From positions 27,958,008-28,022,007 of the forward strand of contig CM049313.1 of the NCBI GenBank assembly GCA_026874595.1: a stretch of DNA of 64,000 nucleotides. Reading direction: 5' to 3'. Shown in pieces: positions 1-14,290 of this stretch. Within the stretch, counting starts at the first letter, position 1. Each line of letters begins with the position of its first letter. The stretch comes from Sipunculus nudus. Its lineage: Eukaryota > Annelida > Sipuncula > Golfingiida > Sipunculidae. The notes below the pieces were generated by a model that was given only the letters and a program-made list of their open reading frames with translations, was not told the DNA's origin and made no database searches. A program made the translations under genes and the position numbers.

Positions 1-1251
1 GTGCCCTGTTAACAGATGACCGCTTCATTTGGTCTCAAAAATAGGAAAAACATGCGCGACCAGTCTGGAGGAACTGATTAAAAACTCCATGATCAATATG
101 CATGCAAAGAACCAAGGCGACCAAGGCATCAGTTATTCAGATACTGGAGCTTTTGTATCAAATCATCAATTATTCTGGGGGCGGCTTATGAGCTCCATAG
201 CTCCGAGGATATAGGTAACACAGACTCTAATTTCAGGTTTCCAAGGTGATTTCCCTAGGACCTCCCTGGGTGTACAGTTAAAAGATTCTAGGTCTAATGG
301 TTACGATTTGTGCCCTGTTAACAGATGACCGCTTCATTTGGTCTCAAAAATAGGAATAACATGCGCGACCTATCTGCAGGAACTGATGAAACACTCTATG
401 ATCAATATGCATGCAAAGAATCAAGGTGACCAAGGCATCAGTTATTCAGATACTGGAGCTTTTGTATCAAATCATCAATTATTCTGGGGGCTTCTTATGA
501 GCTCCATAGCTCCGAGGATATAGGTAACACAGACTTTAATTTCAGGTATCCAAGGTGATTTCCCTAGGACCTCCCTGGGTGTACAGTTAAAAGATTCTAG
601 GTCTAATGGTTACGATTTGTGCCCTGTTAACAGATGACCGCTTCATTTGGTCTCAAAAATAGGAAAAACATGCGCGACCAGTCTGCAGGAACTGATGAAA
701 CACTCCATGATCAATATGCATGCAAAGAATCAAGGTGACCAAGGCATCAGTTATTCAGATACTGGAGCTTTTGTATCAAATCATAAATTATTCTGGGGGC
801 TTCTTATGAGCTCCATAGCTCCGAGGTTATAGGTAACACAGACTCTAATTTCAGGTTTCCAAGGTGATTTCCCTAGGACCTCCCTGGGTGTACAGTTAAA
901 AGATTCTAGGTCTAATGGTTACGATTTGTGCCCTGTTAACAGATGACCGCTTCATTTGGTCTCAAAAATAGGAAAAACATGCGCGACCAGTCTGCAGGAA
1001 CTGATGAAACACTCCATGATCAATATGCATGCAAAGAATCAAGGCGACCAAGGCATCAGTTATTCAGATACTGGAGCTTTTGTATCAAATCATCAATTAT
1101 TCTGGGGGCTTCTTATGAGCTCCATAGCTCCGAGGATATAGGTAACACAGATTCTAATTTCAGGTTTCCAAGGTGATTTCCCTAGGACCTCCCTGGGTGT
1201 ACAGTTAAGAGGTTCTAGGTCTAATGGTTACGATTTGTGCCCTGTTAACAG

Positions 1252-4200
1252 ATGAACGCTTCATTTGGTCTCAAAAATAGGAAAAACATGCGCGACCAGT
1301 CTGCAGGAACTGATGAAACACTCCATGATCAATATGCATGCAAAGAAACAAGGCGACCAAGGCATCAGTTATTCAGATACTGGAGCTTTTGTATCAAATC
1401 ATCAATTATTCTGGGGGCTTCTTATGAGCTCAACAGCTCCGAGGATATAGGTAACACAGACTTTAATTTCAGGTTTCCAAGGTGATTTCCCTAGGACCTC
1501 CCTGGGTGTACAGTTAAAAGATTCTAGGTCTAATGGTTACGATTTGTGCCCTGTTAACAGATGACCGCTTCATTTGGTCTCAAAAATAGGAAAAACATGC
1601 GCGACCAGTCTGCAGGAACTGATGAAACACTCCATGATCAATATGCAAGCAAAGAAACAAGGCGACCAAGGCATCAGTTATTCAGATACTGGAGCTTTTG
1701 TATCAAATCATCAATTATTCTGGGGGCTTCTTATGAGCTCCATAGCTCCGAGGATATAGGTAACACAGACTCTAATTTCAGGTTTCCAAGGTGATTTCCC
1801 TAGGACCTCCCTGGGTGTACAGTTAAGAGGTTCTAGGTCTAATGGTTACGATTTGTGCCCTGTTAACAGATGACCGCTTCATTTGGTCTCAAAAATAGGA
1901 AAAACATGCGCGATCAGTCTGCAGGAACTGATGAAACACTCCATGATCAATATGCATGCAAAGAAACAAGGCGACCAAGGCATCAGTTATTCAGATACTG
2001 GAGCTTTTGTATCAAATCATCAATTATTCTGGGGGCTTCTTATGAGCTCCATAGCTCCGAGGATATAGGTAACACAGACTCTAATTTCAGGGTTCCAAGG
2101 TGATTTCCCTAGGACCTCCCTGGGTGTACAGTTAAAAGATTCTAGGTCTAATGGTTACGATTTGTGCCCTGTTAACAGATGACCGCTTCATTTGGTCTCA
2201 AAAATAGGAAAAACATGCGCGACCAGTCTGCAGGAACTGATGAAACACTCCATGATCAATATGCATGCAAAGAATCAAGGTGACCAAGGCATCAGTTATT
2301 CAGATACTGGAGCTTTTGTATCAAATCATCAATTATTCTGGGGGCTTCTTATGAGCTCCATAGCTCCGAGGATATAGGTAACACAGACTCTAATTTCAGG
2401 GTTCCAAGGTGATTTCCCTAGGACCTCCCTTGGTGTACAGTTAAGAGGTTCTAGGTCTAATGGTTACGATTTGTGCCCTGTTAATAGATGATCGCTTCAT
2501 TTGGTCTCAAAAATAGGAAAAACATGCGCGACCAGTCTGCAGGAACTGATGAAACACTCCATGATCAATATGCATGCAAAGAATCAAGGCGACCAAGGCA
2601 TCAGTTATTCAGATACTGGAGCTTTTGTATCAAATCATCAATTATTCTGGGGGCTTCTTATGAGCTCCATAGCTCCGAGGATATAGGTAACACAGGCTCT
2701 AATTTCAAGTTTCTAAGGTGATTTCCCTAGGACCTCCCTGGGTGTACAGTTAAAAGATTCTAGGTCTAATGGTTACGATTTGTGCCCTGTTAACAGATGA
2801 CCGCTTCATTTGGTCTCAAAAATAGGAAAAACATGCGCGACCAGTCTGCAGGAACTGATGAAACACTCCATGATCAATATGCATGCAAAGAAACAAGGCG
2901 ACCAAGGCATCAGTTATTCAGATACTGGAGCTTTTGTATCAAATCATCAATTATTCTGGGGGCTTCTTATGAGCTCAACAGCTCCGAGGATATAGGTAAC
3001 ACAGACTTTAATTTCAGGTTTCCAAGGTGATTTCCCTAGGACCTCCCTGGGTGTACAGTTAAAAGATTCTAGGTCTAATGGTTACGATTTGTGCCCTGTT
3101 AACAGATGACCGCTTCATTTGGTCTCAAAAATAGGAAAAACATGCGCGACCAGTCTGCAGGAACTGATGAAACACTCCATGATCAATATGCAAGCAAAGA
3201 AACAAGGCGACCAAGGCATCAGTTATTCAGATACTGGAGCTTTTGTATCAAATCATCAATTATTCTGGGGGCTTCTTATGAGCTCCATAGCTCCGAGGAT
3301 ATAGGTAACACAGACTCTAATTTCAGGTTTCCAAGGTGATTTCCCTAGGACCTCCCTGGGTGTACAGTTAAGAGGTTCTAGGTCTAATGGTTACGATTTG
3401 TGCCCTGTTAACAGATGACCGCTTCATTTGGTCTCAAAAATAGGAAAAACATGCGCGATCAGTCTGCAGGAACTGATGAAACACTCCATGATCAATATGC
3501 ATGCAAAGAAACAAGGCGACCAAGGCATCAGTTATTCAGATACTGGAGCTTTTGTATCAAATCATCAATTATTCTGGGGGCTTCTTATGAGCTCCATAGC
3601 TCCGAGGATATAGGTAACACAGACTCTAATTTCAGGGTTCCAAGGTGATTTCCCTAGGACCTCCCTGGGTGTACAGTTAAAAGATTCTAGGTCTAATGGT
3701 TACGATTTGTGCCCTGTTAACAGATGACCGCTTCATTTGGTCTCAAAAATAGGAAAAACATGCGCGACCAGTCTGCAGGAACTGATGAAACACTCCATGA
3801 TCAATATGCATGCAAAGAATCAAGGTGACCAAGGCATCAGTTATTCAGATACTGGAGCTTTTGTATCAAATCATCAATTATTCTGGGGGCTTCTTATGAG
3901 CTCCATAGCTCCGAGGATATAGGTAACACAGACTCTAATTTCAGGGTTCCAAGGTGATTTCCCTAGGACCTCCCTTGGTGTACAGTTAAGAGGTTCTAGG
4001 TCTAATGGTTACGATTTGTGCCCTGTTAATAGATGATCGCTTCATTTGGTCTCAAAAATAGGAAAAACATGCGCGACCAGTCTGCAGGAACTGATGAAAC
4101 ACTCCATGATCAATATGCATGCAAAGAATCAAGGCGACCAAGGCATCAGTTATTCAGATACTGGAGCTTTTGTATCAAATCATCAATTATTCTGGGGGCT

Positions 4201-4341
4201 TCTTATGAGCTCCATAGCTCCGAGGATATAGGTAACACAGGCTCTAATTTCAAGTTTCTAAGGTGATTTCCCTAGGACCTCCCTGGGTGTACAGTTAAAA
4301 GATTCTAGGTCTAATGGTTACGATTTGTGCCCTGTTAACAG
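1252..4341. repeat. Five-unit (1,545 bp) tandem duplication inside the 309 bp array
   Basis: Units at 1,252-2,796 are repeated in the same order at 2,797-4,341 with an offset of exactly 1,545 bp. Diagnostic variants recur in order: AGCTCAACAGCTCC, then TGCAAGC, then GCGCGATCAG, then a plain unit, then a unit with GTTAATAGATGATCGC and CACAGGCTCTAATTTCAAG. The copies differ at very few bases, for example GATGAACGC against GATGACCGC in the first unit. This is the pattern expected of unequal crossing over. Confidence 0.9.
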
Positions 4342-7300
4342 ATGACCGCTTCATTTGGTCTCAAAAATAGGAAAAACATGCGCGAACAGTCTGCAGGAAC
4401 TGATGAAACACTCCATGATCAATATGTATGCAAAGAATCAAGGTGACCAAGGCATCAGTTATTCAGATACTGGAGCTTTTATATCAAATCATCAATTATT
4501 CTGGGGGCTTCTTATGAGCTCCATAGCTCCGAAGATATAGGTAACACAGACTCTAATTTCAGGGTTCCAAGGTGATTTCCCTAGGACCTCCCTGGGTGTA
4601 CAGTTAAAAGATTCTAGGTCTAATGGTTACGATTTGTGCCCTGTTAACAGATGACCGCTTCATTTGGTCTCAAAAATAGGAAAAACATGCGCGACCAGTC
4701 TGCAGGAACTGATGAAACACTCCATGATCAATATGCATGCAAAGAATCAAGGCGACCAAGCATCAGTTATTCAGATACTGGAGCTTTTGTTTCAAATCAT
4801 CAATTATTCTGGGGGCTTCTTATAAGCTCCATAGCTCCAAGGATATAGGTAACACAGACTCTAATTTCAGGTTTCCAAGGTGATTTCCCTAGTACCTCCC
4901 TGGGTGTACAGTTAAAAGATTCTAGGTCTAATGGTTACGATTTGTGCCCTGTTAACAGATGACCGCTTCATTTGGTCCCAAAAATAGGAAAAACATGCGC
5001 GACCAGTCTGCAGGAACTGATTAAAAACTCCATGATCAATATGCATGCAAAGAATCAAGGTGACCAAGGCATCAGTTATTCAGATACTGGAGCTTTTGTA
5101 TCAAATCATCAATTATTCTGGGGGCTTCTTATGAGCTCAATAGCTCCGAGGATATAGGTAACACAGACTCTAATTTCAGGTTTCCAAGGTGATTTCCCTA
5201 GGACCTCCCTGGGTGTACAGTTAAGAGGTTTTAGGTCTTATGGTTACGATTTGTGCCCTGTTAACAGATGACCGCTTCATTTGGTCTCAAAAATAGGAAA
5301 AACATGCGCGACCAGTCTGCAGGAACTGATGAAACACTCCATGATCAATATGCATGCAAAGGATCAAGGCGACCAAGGCATCAGTTATTCAGATACTGGA
5401 GCTTTTGTATCAAATTATCAATTATTCTGGGGGCTTCTTATGAGCTCCATAGCTCCGAGGATATAGGTAACACAGACTCTAATTTCAGGTTTCCAAGGTG
5501 ATTTCCCTAGGAACTCCCTGGGTGTACAGTTAAAAGATTCTAGGACTAATGGTTACGATTTGTGCCCTGTTAACAGAAGACCGCTTTATTTGGTCTCAAA
5601 AATAGGAAAAACATGCGCGACCAGTCGGCAGGAACTGATGAAAAACTCCATGATCAATATGCATGCAAAGAATCAAGGCGACCAAGGCATCAGTTATTCA
5701 GATACTGGAGCTTTTGTATCAAATCATAAATTATTCTGGGGGCTTCTTATGAGCTCCATAGCTCCGAGGTTATAGGTAACACAGACTCGAATTTCAGGTT
5801 TCCAAGGTGATTTCCCTAGGACCTCCCTGGGTGTACAGTTAAAAGATTCTAGGTCTAATGGTTACGATTTGTGCCCTGTTAACAGATGACCGCTTCATTT
5901 GGTCTCAAAAATAGGAAAAACATGCGCGACCAGTCTGCAGGAACTGATGAAACACTCCATGATCAATATGCATGCAAAGAATCAAGGCGACCAAGGCATC
6001 AGTTATTCAGATACTGGAGCTTTTGTATCAAATCATCAATTATTCTGGGGGCTTCTTATGAGCTCCATAGCTCCGAGGATATAGGTAACACAGACTCTAA
6101 TTTCAGGTTTCCAAGGTGATTTCCCTAGGACCTCCCTGGGTGTACAGTTAAGAGGTTCTAGGTCTAATGGTTACGATTTGTGCCCTGTTAACAGATGAAC
6201 GCTTCATTTGGTCTCAAAAATAGGAAAAACATGCGCGACCAGTCTGCAGGAACTGATGAAACACTCCATGATCAATATGCATGCAAAGAAACAAGGCGAC
6301 CAAGGCATCAGTTATTCAGATACTGGAGCTTTTGTATCAAATCATCAATTATTCTGGGGGCTTCTTATGAGCTCAACAGCTCCGAGGATATAGGTAACAC
6401 AGACTTTAATTTCAGGTTTCCAAGGTGATTTCCCTAGGACCTCCCTGGGTGTACAGTTAAAAGATTCTAGGTCTAATGGTTACGATTTGTGCCCTGTTAA
6501 CAGATGACCGCTTCATTTGGTCTCAAAAATAGGAAAAACATGCGCGACCAGTCTGCAGGAACTGATGAAACACTCCATGATCAATATGCAAGCAAAGAAA
6601 CAAGGCGACCAAGGCATCAGTTATTCAGATACTGGAGCTTTTGTATCAAATCATCAATTATTCTGGGGGCTTCTTATGAGCTCCATAGCTCCGAGGATAT
6701 AGGTAACACAGACTCTAATTTCAGGTTTCCAAGGTGATTTCCCTAGGACCTCCCTGGGTGTACAGTTAAGAGGTTCTAGGTCTAATGGTTACGATTTGTG
6801 CCCTGTTAACAGATGACCGCTTCATTTGGTCTCAAAAATAGGAAAAACATGCGCGATCAGTCTGCAGGAACTGATGAAACACTCCATGATCAATATGCAT
6901 GCAAAGAAACAAGGCGACCAAGGCATCAGTTATTCAGATACTGGAGCTTTTGTATCAAATCATCAATTATTCTGGGGGCTTCTTATGAGCTCCATAGCTC
7001 CGAGGATATAGGTAACACAGACTCTAATTTCAGGGTTCCAAGGTGATTTCCCTAGGACCTCCCTGGGTGTACAGTTAAAAGATTCTAGGTCTAATGGTTA
7101 CGATTTGTGCCCTGTTAACAGATGACCGCTTCATTTGGTCTCAAAAATAGGAAAAACATGCGCGACCAGTCTGCAGGAACTGATGAAACACTCCATGATC
7201 AATATGCATGCAAAGAATCAAGGTGACCAAGGCATCAGTTATTCAGATACTGGAGCTTTTGTATCAAATCATCAATTATTCTGGGGGCTTCTTATGAGCT

Positions 7301-9100
7301 CCATAGCTCCGAGGATATAGGTAACACAGACTCTAATTTCAGGGTTCCAAGGTGATTTCCCTAGGACCTCCCTTGGTGTACAGTTAAGAGGTTCTAGGTC
7401 TAATGGTTACGATTTGTGCCCTGTTAATAGATGATCGCTTCATTTGGTCTCAAAAATAGGAAAAACATGCGCGACCAGTCTGCAGGAACTGATGAAACAC
7501 TCCATGATCAATATGCATGCAAAGAATCAAGGCGACCAAGGCATCAGTTATTCAGATACTGGAGCTTTTGTATCAAATCATCAATTATTCTGGGGGCTTC
7601 TTATGAGCTCCATAGCTCCGAGGATATAGGTAACACAGGCTCTAATTTCAAGTTTCTAAGGTGATTTCCCTAGGACCTCCCTGGGTGTACAGTTAAAAGA
7701 TTCTAGGTCTAATGGTTACGATTTGTGCCCTGTTAACAGATGACCGCTTCATTTGGTCTCAAAAATAGGAAAAACATGCGCGAACAGTCTGCAGGAACTG
7801 ATGAAACACTCCATGATCAATATGTATGCAAAGAATCAAGGTGACCAAGGCATCAGTTATTCAGATACTGGAGCTTTTATATCAAATCATCAATTATTCT
7901 GGGGGCTTCTTATGAGCTCCATAGCTCCGAAGATATAGGTAACACAGACTCTAATTTCAGGGTTCCAAGGTGATTTCCCTAGGACCTCCCTGGGTGTACA
8001 GTTAAAAGATTCTAGGTCTAATGGTTACGATTTGTGCCCTGTTAACAGATGACCGCTTCATTTGGTCTCAAAAATAGGAAAAACATGCGCGACCAGTCTG
8101 CAGGAACTGATGAAACACTCCATGATCAATATGCATGCAAAGAATCAAGGCGACCAAGCATCAGTTATTCAGATACTGGAGCTTTTGTTTCAAATCATCA
8201 ATTATTCTGGGGGCTTCTTATAAGCTCCATAGCTCCAAGGATATAGGTAACACAGACTCTAATTTCAGGTTTCCAAGGTGATTTCCCTAGTACCTCCCTG
8301 GGTGTACAGTTAAAAGATTCAAGGTCTAATGGTTACGATTTGTGCCCTGTTAACAGATGACCGCTTCATTTGGTCCCAAAAATAGGAAAAACATGCGCGA
8401 CCAGTCTGCAGGAACTGATTAAAAACTCCATGATCAATATGCATGCAAAGAATCAAGGTGACCAAGGCATCAGTTATTCAGATACTGGAGCTTTTGTATC
8501 AAATCATCAATTATTCTGGGGGCTTCTTATGAGCTCAATAGCTCCGAGGATATAGGTAACACAGACTCTAATTTCAGGTTTCCAAGGTGATTTCCCTAGG
8601 ACCTCCCTGGGTGTACAGTTAAGAGGTTTTAGGTCTTATGGTTACGATTTGTGCCCTGTTAACAGATGACCGCTTCATTTGGTCTCAAAAATAGGAAAAA
8701 CATGCGCGACCAGTCTGCAGGAACTGATGAAACACTCCATGATCAATATGCATGCAAAGGATCAAGGCGACCAAGGCATCAGTTATTCAGATACTGGAGC
8801 TTTTGTATCAAATTATCAATTATTCTGGGGGCTTCTTATGAGCTCCATAGCTCCGAGGATATAGGTAACACAGACTCTAATTTCAGGTTTCCAAGGTGAT
8901 TTCCCTAGGAACTCCCTGGGTGTACAGTTAAAAGATTCTAGGACTAATGGTTACGATTTGTGCCCTGTTAACAGAAGACCGCTTTACTTGGTCTCAAAAA
9001 TAGGAAAAACATGCGCGACCAGTCGGCAGGAACTGATGAAAAACTCCATGATCAATATGCATGCAAAGAATCAAGGCGACCAAGGCATCAGTTATTCAGA
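2797..9100. repeat. Eleven-unit (3,398 bp) tandem duplication inside the 309 bp array
   Basis: The stretch from about 2,800 to 5,700 reappears at about 6,200 to 9,100 with a constant offset of 3,398 bp (11 x 309 minus 1). The missing base is a shared deletion in the unit near 4,760 and 8,157 (CCAAGCATC instead of CCAAGGCATC). Other shared private variants are GCGCGAACAG (about 4,381 and 7,779), TTTGGTCCCAAAAA (about 4,972 and 8,370) and TTAGGTCTTATGG (about 5,231 and 8,629). The unit at about 5,569-5,877 is chimeric: its left part matches the unit near 8,967, its right part the unit near 647, which places a crossover inside it. Confidence 0.88.
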
Positions 9101-11418
9101 TACTGGAGCTTTTGTATCAAATCATCAATTATTCTGGGGGCTTCTTATGAGCTCCATAGCTCCGAAGATATAGGTAACACAGACTCTAATTTCAGGGTTA
9201 CAAGGTGATTTCCCTAGGACCTCCCTGGGTGTACAGTTAAAAGATTCTAGGTCTAATGGTTACGATTTGTGCCTTGTTAACAGACGACCGCTTCATTTGG
9301 TCTCAAAAATAGGAAAAACATGCGCGACCAGTCTGCAGGAACTGATGAAACACTCCATGATCAATATGCATGCAAAGAATCAAGGCGACCAAGGCATCAG
9401 TTATTCAGATACTGGAGCTTTTGTATCAAATCATCAATTATTCTGGGGGCTTCTTATAAGCTCCATAGCTCCAAGGATATAGGTAACACAGACTCTAATT
9501 TCAGGTTTCCAAGGTGATTTCCCAAGGACCTCCCTGGGTGTACAGTTAAAAGATTCTAGGTCTAATGGTTACGATTTGTGCCCTGTTAACAGATGACCGC
9601 TTCATTTGGTCTCAAAAATAGGAAAAACATGCGCGACCAGTCTGGAGGAACTGATTAAAAACTCCATGATCAATATGCATGCAAAGAACCAAGGCGACCA
9701 AGGCATCAGTTATTCAGATACTGGAGCTTTTGTATCAAATCATCAATTATTCTGGGGGCGGCTTATGAGCTCCATAGCTCCGAGGATATAGGTAACACAG
9801 ACTCTAATTTCAGGTTTCCAAGGTGATTTCCCTAGGACCTCCCTGGGTGTACAGTTAAAAGATTCTAGGTCTAATGGTTACGATTTGTGCCCTGTTAACA
9901 GATGACCGCTTCATTTGGTCTCAAAAATAGGAAAAACATGCGCGACCAATCTGCAGGAACTGATGAAACACTCTATGATCAATATGCATGCAAAGAATCA
10001 AGGTGACCAAGGCATCAGTTATTCAGATACTGGAGCTTTTGTATCAAATCATCAATTATTCTGGGGGCTTCTTATGAGCTCCATAGCTCCGAGGATATAG
10101 GTAACACAGACTCTAATTTCAGGGTTCCAAGGTGATTTCCCTAGGACCTCCCTTGGTGTACAGTTAAGAGGTTCTAGGTCTAATGGTTACGATTTGTGCC
10201 CTGTTAATAGATAACCGCTTCATTTGGTCTCAAAAATAGGAAAAACATGCGCGACCAGTCTGCAGGAACTGATGAAACACTCCATGATCAATATGCATGC
10301 AAAGAATCAAGGCGACCAAGGCATCAGTTATTCAGATACTGGAGCTTTTGTATCAAATCATCAATTATTCTGGGGGCTTCTTATGAGCTCCATAGCTCCG
10401 AGGATATAGGTAACACAGGCTCTAATTTCAAGTTTCCAAGGTGATTTCCCTAGGACCTCCCTGGGTGTACAGTTAAAAGATTCTAGGTCTAATGGTTACG
10501 ATTTGGGCCCTGTTAACAGATGACCGCTTCATTTGGTCTCAAAAATAGGAAAAACATGCGCGACCAGTCTGCAGGAACTGATGAAATACTCCATGATCAA
10601 TATGCATGCAAAGAATCAAGGCGACCAAGGCATCAGTTATTCAGATACTGGAGCTTTTGTATCAAATCATCAATTATTCTGGGGGCTTCTTATGAGCTCC
10701 ATAGCTCCGAGGATATAGGTAACACAGACTTTAATTTCAGGTTTCCAAGGTGATTTCCCTAGGACCTCCCTGGGTGTACAGTTAAAAGATTCTAGGTCTA
10801 ATGGTTACGATTTGTGCCCTGTTAACAGATGACCGCTTCATTTGGTCTCAAAAATAGGAAAAACATGCGCGACCAGTCTGCAGGAACTGATGAAACACTC
10901 CATGATCAATATGCATGCAAAGAATCAAGGTGACCAAGGCATCAGTTATTCAGATACTGGAGCTTTTGTATCAAATCATCAATTATTCTGGGGGCTTCTT
11001 ATGAGCTCCATAGCTCCGAGGTTATAGGTAACACAGACTCGAATTTCAGGTTTCCAAGGTGATTTTCCTAGGACCTCCCTGGGTGTACAGTTAAAAGATT
11101 CTAGGTCTAATGGTTACGATTTGTGCCCTGTTAACAGATGACCGCTTCATTTGGTCTCAAAAATAGGAAAAACATGCGCGACCAGTCTGCAGGAACTGAT
11201 GAAACACTCCATGATCAATATGCAAGCAAAGAAACAAGGCGACCAAGGCATCAGTTATTCAGATACTGGAGCTTTTGTATCAAATCATCAATTATTCTGG
11301 GGGCTTCTTATGAGCTCCATAGCTCCGAGGATATAGGTAACACAGACTCTAATTTCAGGTTTCCAAGGTGATTTCCCTAGGACCTCCCTGGGTGTACAGT
11401 TAAGAGGTTCTAGGTCTA

Positions 11419-14290
11419 ATGGTTACGATTTGTGCCCTGTTAACAGATGACCGCTTCATTTGGTCTCAAAATAGGAAAAACATGCGCGACCAGTCTGCAG
11501 GAACTGATGAAACACTCCATGATCAATATGCATGCAAAGAAACAAGGCGACCAAGGCATCAGTTATTCAGATACTGGAGCTTTTGTATCAAATCATCAAT
11601 TATTCTGGGGGCTTCTTATGAGCTCCATAGCTCCGAGGATATAGGTAACACAGACTCTAATTTCAGGTTTCCAAGGTGATTTCCCTAGGACCTCCCTGGG
11701 TGTACAGTTAAGAGGCTCTAGGTCTAATGGTTACGATTTGTGCCCTGTTAACAGATGACCGCTTCATTTGGTCTCAAAAATAGGAAAAACATGCGCGACC
11801 AGTCTGCAGGAACTGATGAAACACTCCATGATCAATATGCATGCAAAGGATCAAGGCGACCAAGGCATCAGTTATTCAGATACTGGAGCTTTTGTATCAA
11901 ATCATCAATTATTCTGGGGGCTTCTTATGAGCTCCATAGCTCCGAGGGTATAGGTAACACAGACTCTAATTTCAGGTTTCCAAGGTGATTTCCCTAGGAA
12001 CTCCCTGGGTGTACAGTTAACAGATTCTAGGACTAATGGTTACGATTTGTGCCCTGTTAACAGATGACCGCTTTATTTGATCTCAAAAATAGGAAAAACA
12101 TGCGCGACCAGTCGGCAGGAACTGATGAAACACTCCATGATCAATATGCATGCAAAGGATCAAGGCGACCAAGGCATCAGTTATTCAGATACTGGAGCTT
12201 TTGTATCAAATCATCAATTATTCTGGAAGCTTCTTATGAACTCCATAGCTCCGAGGATATAGGTAACACAGACTCTAATTTCAGGGTTCCAAGGTGATTT
12301 CCCTAGGACCTCCCTGGGTGTACAGTTAAAAGATTCTAGGTCTAATGGTTACGATTTGTGCCCTGTTAACAGAAGACCGCTTCATTTGGTCTCAAAAATA
12401 GGAAAAACATGCGCGACCAGTCTGCAGGAACTGATGAAACACTCCATGATCAATATGCATGCAAAGAAACAAGGCGACCAAGGCATCAGTTATTCAGATA
12501 CTGGAGCTTTTGTATCAAATCATCAATTATTCTGGGGGCTTCTTATGAGCTCAATAGCTCCGAGGATATAGGTAACACAGACTCTAATTTCAGGTTTCCA
12601 TGGTGATTTCCCTAGGACCTCCCTGGGTGTACAGTTAAAAGATTCTAGGTCTAATGGTTACGATTTGTGCCCTGTTAACAGATGACCGCTTCATTTGGTC
12701 TCAAAAATAGGAAAAACATGCGCGACCAGTCTGCAGGAACTGATGAAATACTCCATGATCAATATGCATGCAAAGAATTAAGGCGACCAAGGCATCAGTT
12801 ATTCAGATACTGGAGCTTTTGTATCAAATCATCAATTATTCTGGGGGCTTCTTATGAGCTCCATAGCTCCGAGGATATAGGTAACACAGACTCTAATTTC
12901 AGGTTTCCAAGGTGATTTCCCTAGGACCTCCCTGGGTGTACAGTTAAGAGGTTCTAGGTCTAATGGTTACGATTTGTGCCCTGTTAACAGATGACCGCTT
13001 CATTTGGTCTCAAAATAGGAAAAACATGCGCGACCAGTCTGCAGGAACTGATGAAACACTCCATGATCAATATGCATGCAAAGAAACAAGGCGACCAAGG
13101 CATCAGTTATTCAGATACTGGAGCTTTTGTATCAAATCATCAATTATTCTGGGGGCTTCTTATGAGCTCCATAGCTCCGAGGATATAGGTAACACAGACT
13201 CTAATTTCAGGTTTCCAAGGTGATTTCCCTAGGACCTCCCTGGGTGTACAGTTAAGAGGTTCTAGGTCTAATGGTTACGATTTGTGCCCTGTTAACAGAT
13301 GACCGCTTCATTTGGTCTCAAAAATAGGAAAAACATGCGCGACCAGTCTGCAGGAACTGATGAAACACTCCATGATCAATATGCATGCAAAGGATCAAGG
13401 CGACCAAGGCATCAGTTATTCAGATACTGGAGCTTTTGTATCAAATCATCAATTATTCTGGGGGCTTCTTATGAGCTCCATAGCTCCGAGGGTATAGGTA
13501 ACACAGACTCTAATTTCAGGTTTCCAAGGTGATTTCCCTAGGAACTCCCTGGGTGTACAGTTAACAGATTCTAGGACTAATGGTTACGATTTGTGCCCTG
13601 TTAACAGATGACCGCTTTATTTGATCTCAAAAATAGGAAAAACATGCGCGACCAGTCGGCAGGAACTGATGAAACACTCCATGATCAATATGCATGCAAA
13701 GGATCAAGGCGACCAAGGCATCAGTTATTCAGATACTGGAGCTTTTGTATCAAATCATCAATTATTCTGGAAGCTTCTTATGAACTCCATAGCTCCGAGG
13801 ATATAGGTAACACAGACTCTAATTTCAGGGTTCCAAGGTGATTTCCCTAGGACCTCCCTGGGTGTACAGTTAAAAGATTCTAGGTCTAATGGTTACGATT
13901 TGTGCCCTGTTAACAGAAGACCGCTTCATTTGGTCTCAAAAATAGGAAAAACATGCGCGACCAGTCTGCAGGAACTGATGAAACACTCCATGATCAATAT
14001 GCATGCAAAGAAACAAGGCGACCAAGGCATCAGTTATTCAGATACTGGAGCTTTTGTATCAAATCATCAATTATTCTGGGGGCTTCTTATGAGCTCAATA
14101 GCTCCGAGGATATAGGTAACACAGACTCTAATTTCAGGTTTCCATGGTGATTTCCCTAGGACCTCCCTGGGTGTACAGTTAAAAGATTCTAGGACTAATG
14201 GTTACGATTTGTGCCCTGTTAACAGATGACCGCTTCATTTGGTCTCAAAAATAGGAAAAACATGCGCGACCAGTCTGCAGGAACTGATGA
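11419..14290. repeat. Five-unit (1,544 bp) tandem duplication marked by a shared one-base deletion
   Basis: Units from 11,419 recur from 12,963 with offset 1,544 (5 x 309 minus 1). Both copies begin with a unit that has lost one A (TCTCAAAATAGG instead of TCTCAAAAATAGG). They then share CCGAGGGTATAGG, TTTGATCTCAAAA with TTCTGGAAGCTTC, and TTTCCATGGTGA. The match ends in the fifth unit, where the right copy takes on a different variant (TTCTGAGGGCCTC). Confidence 0.9.
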
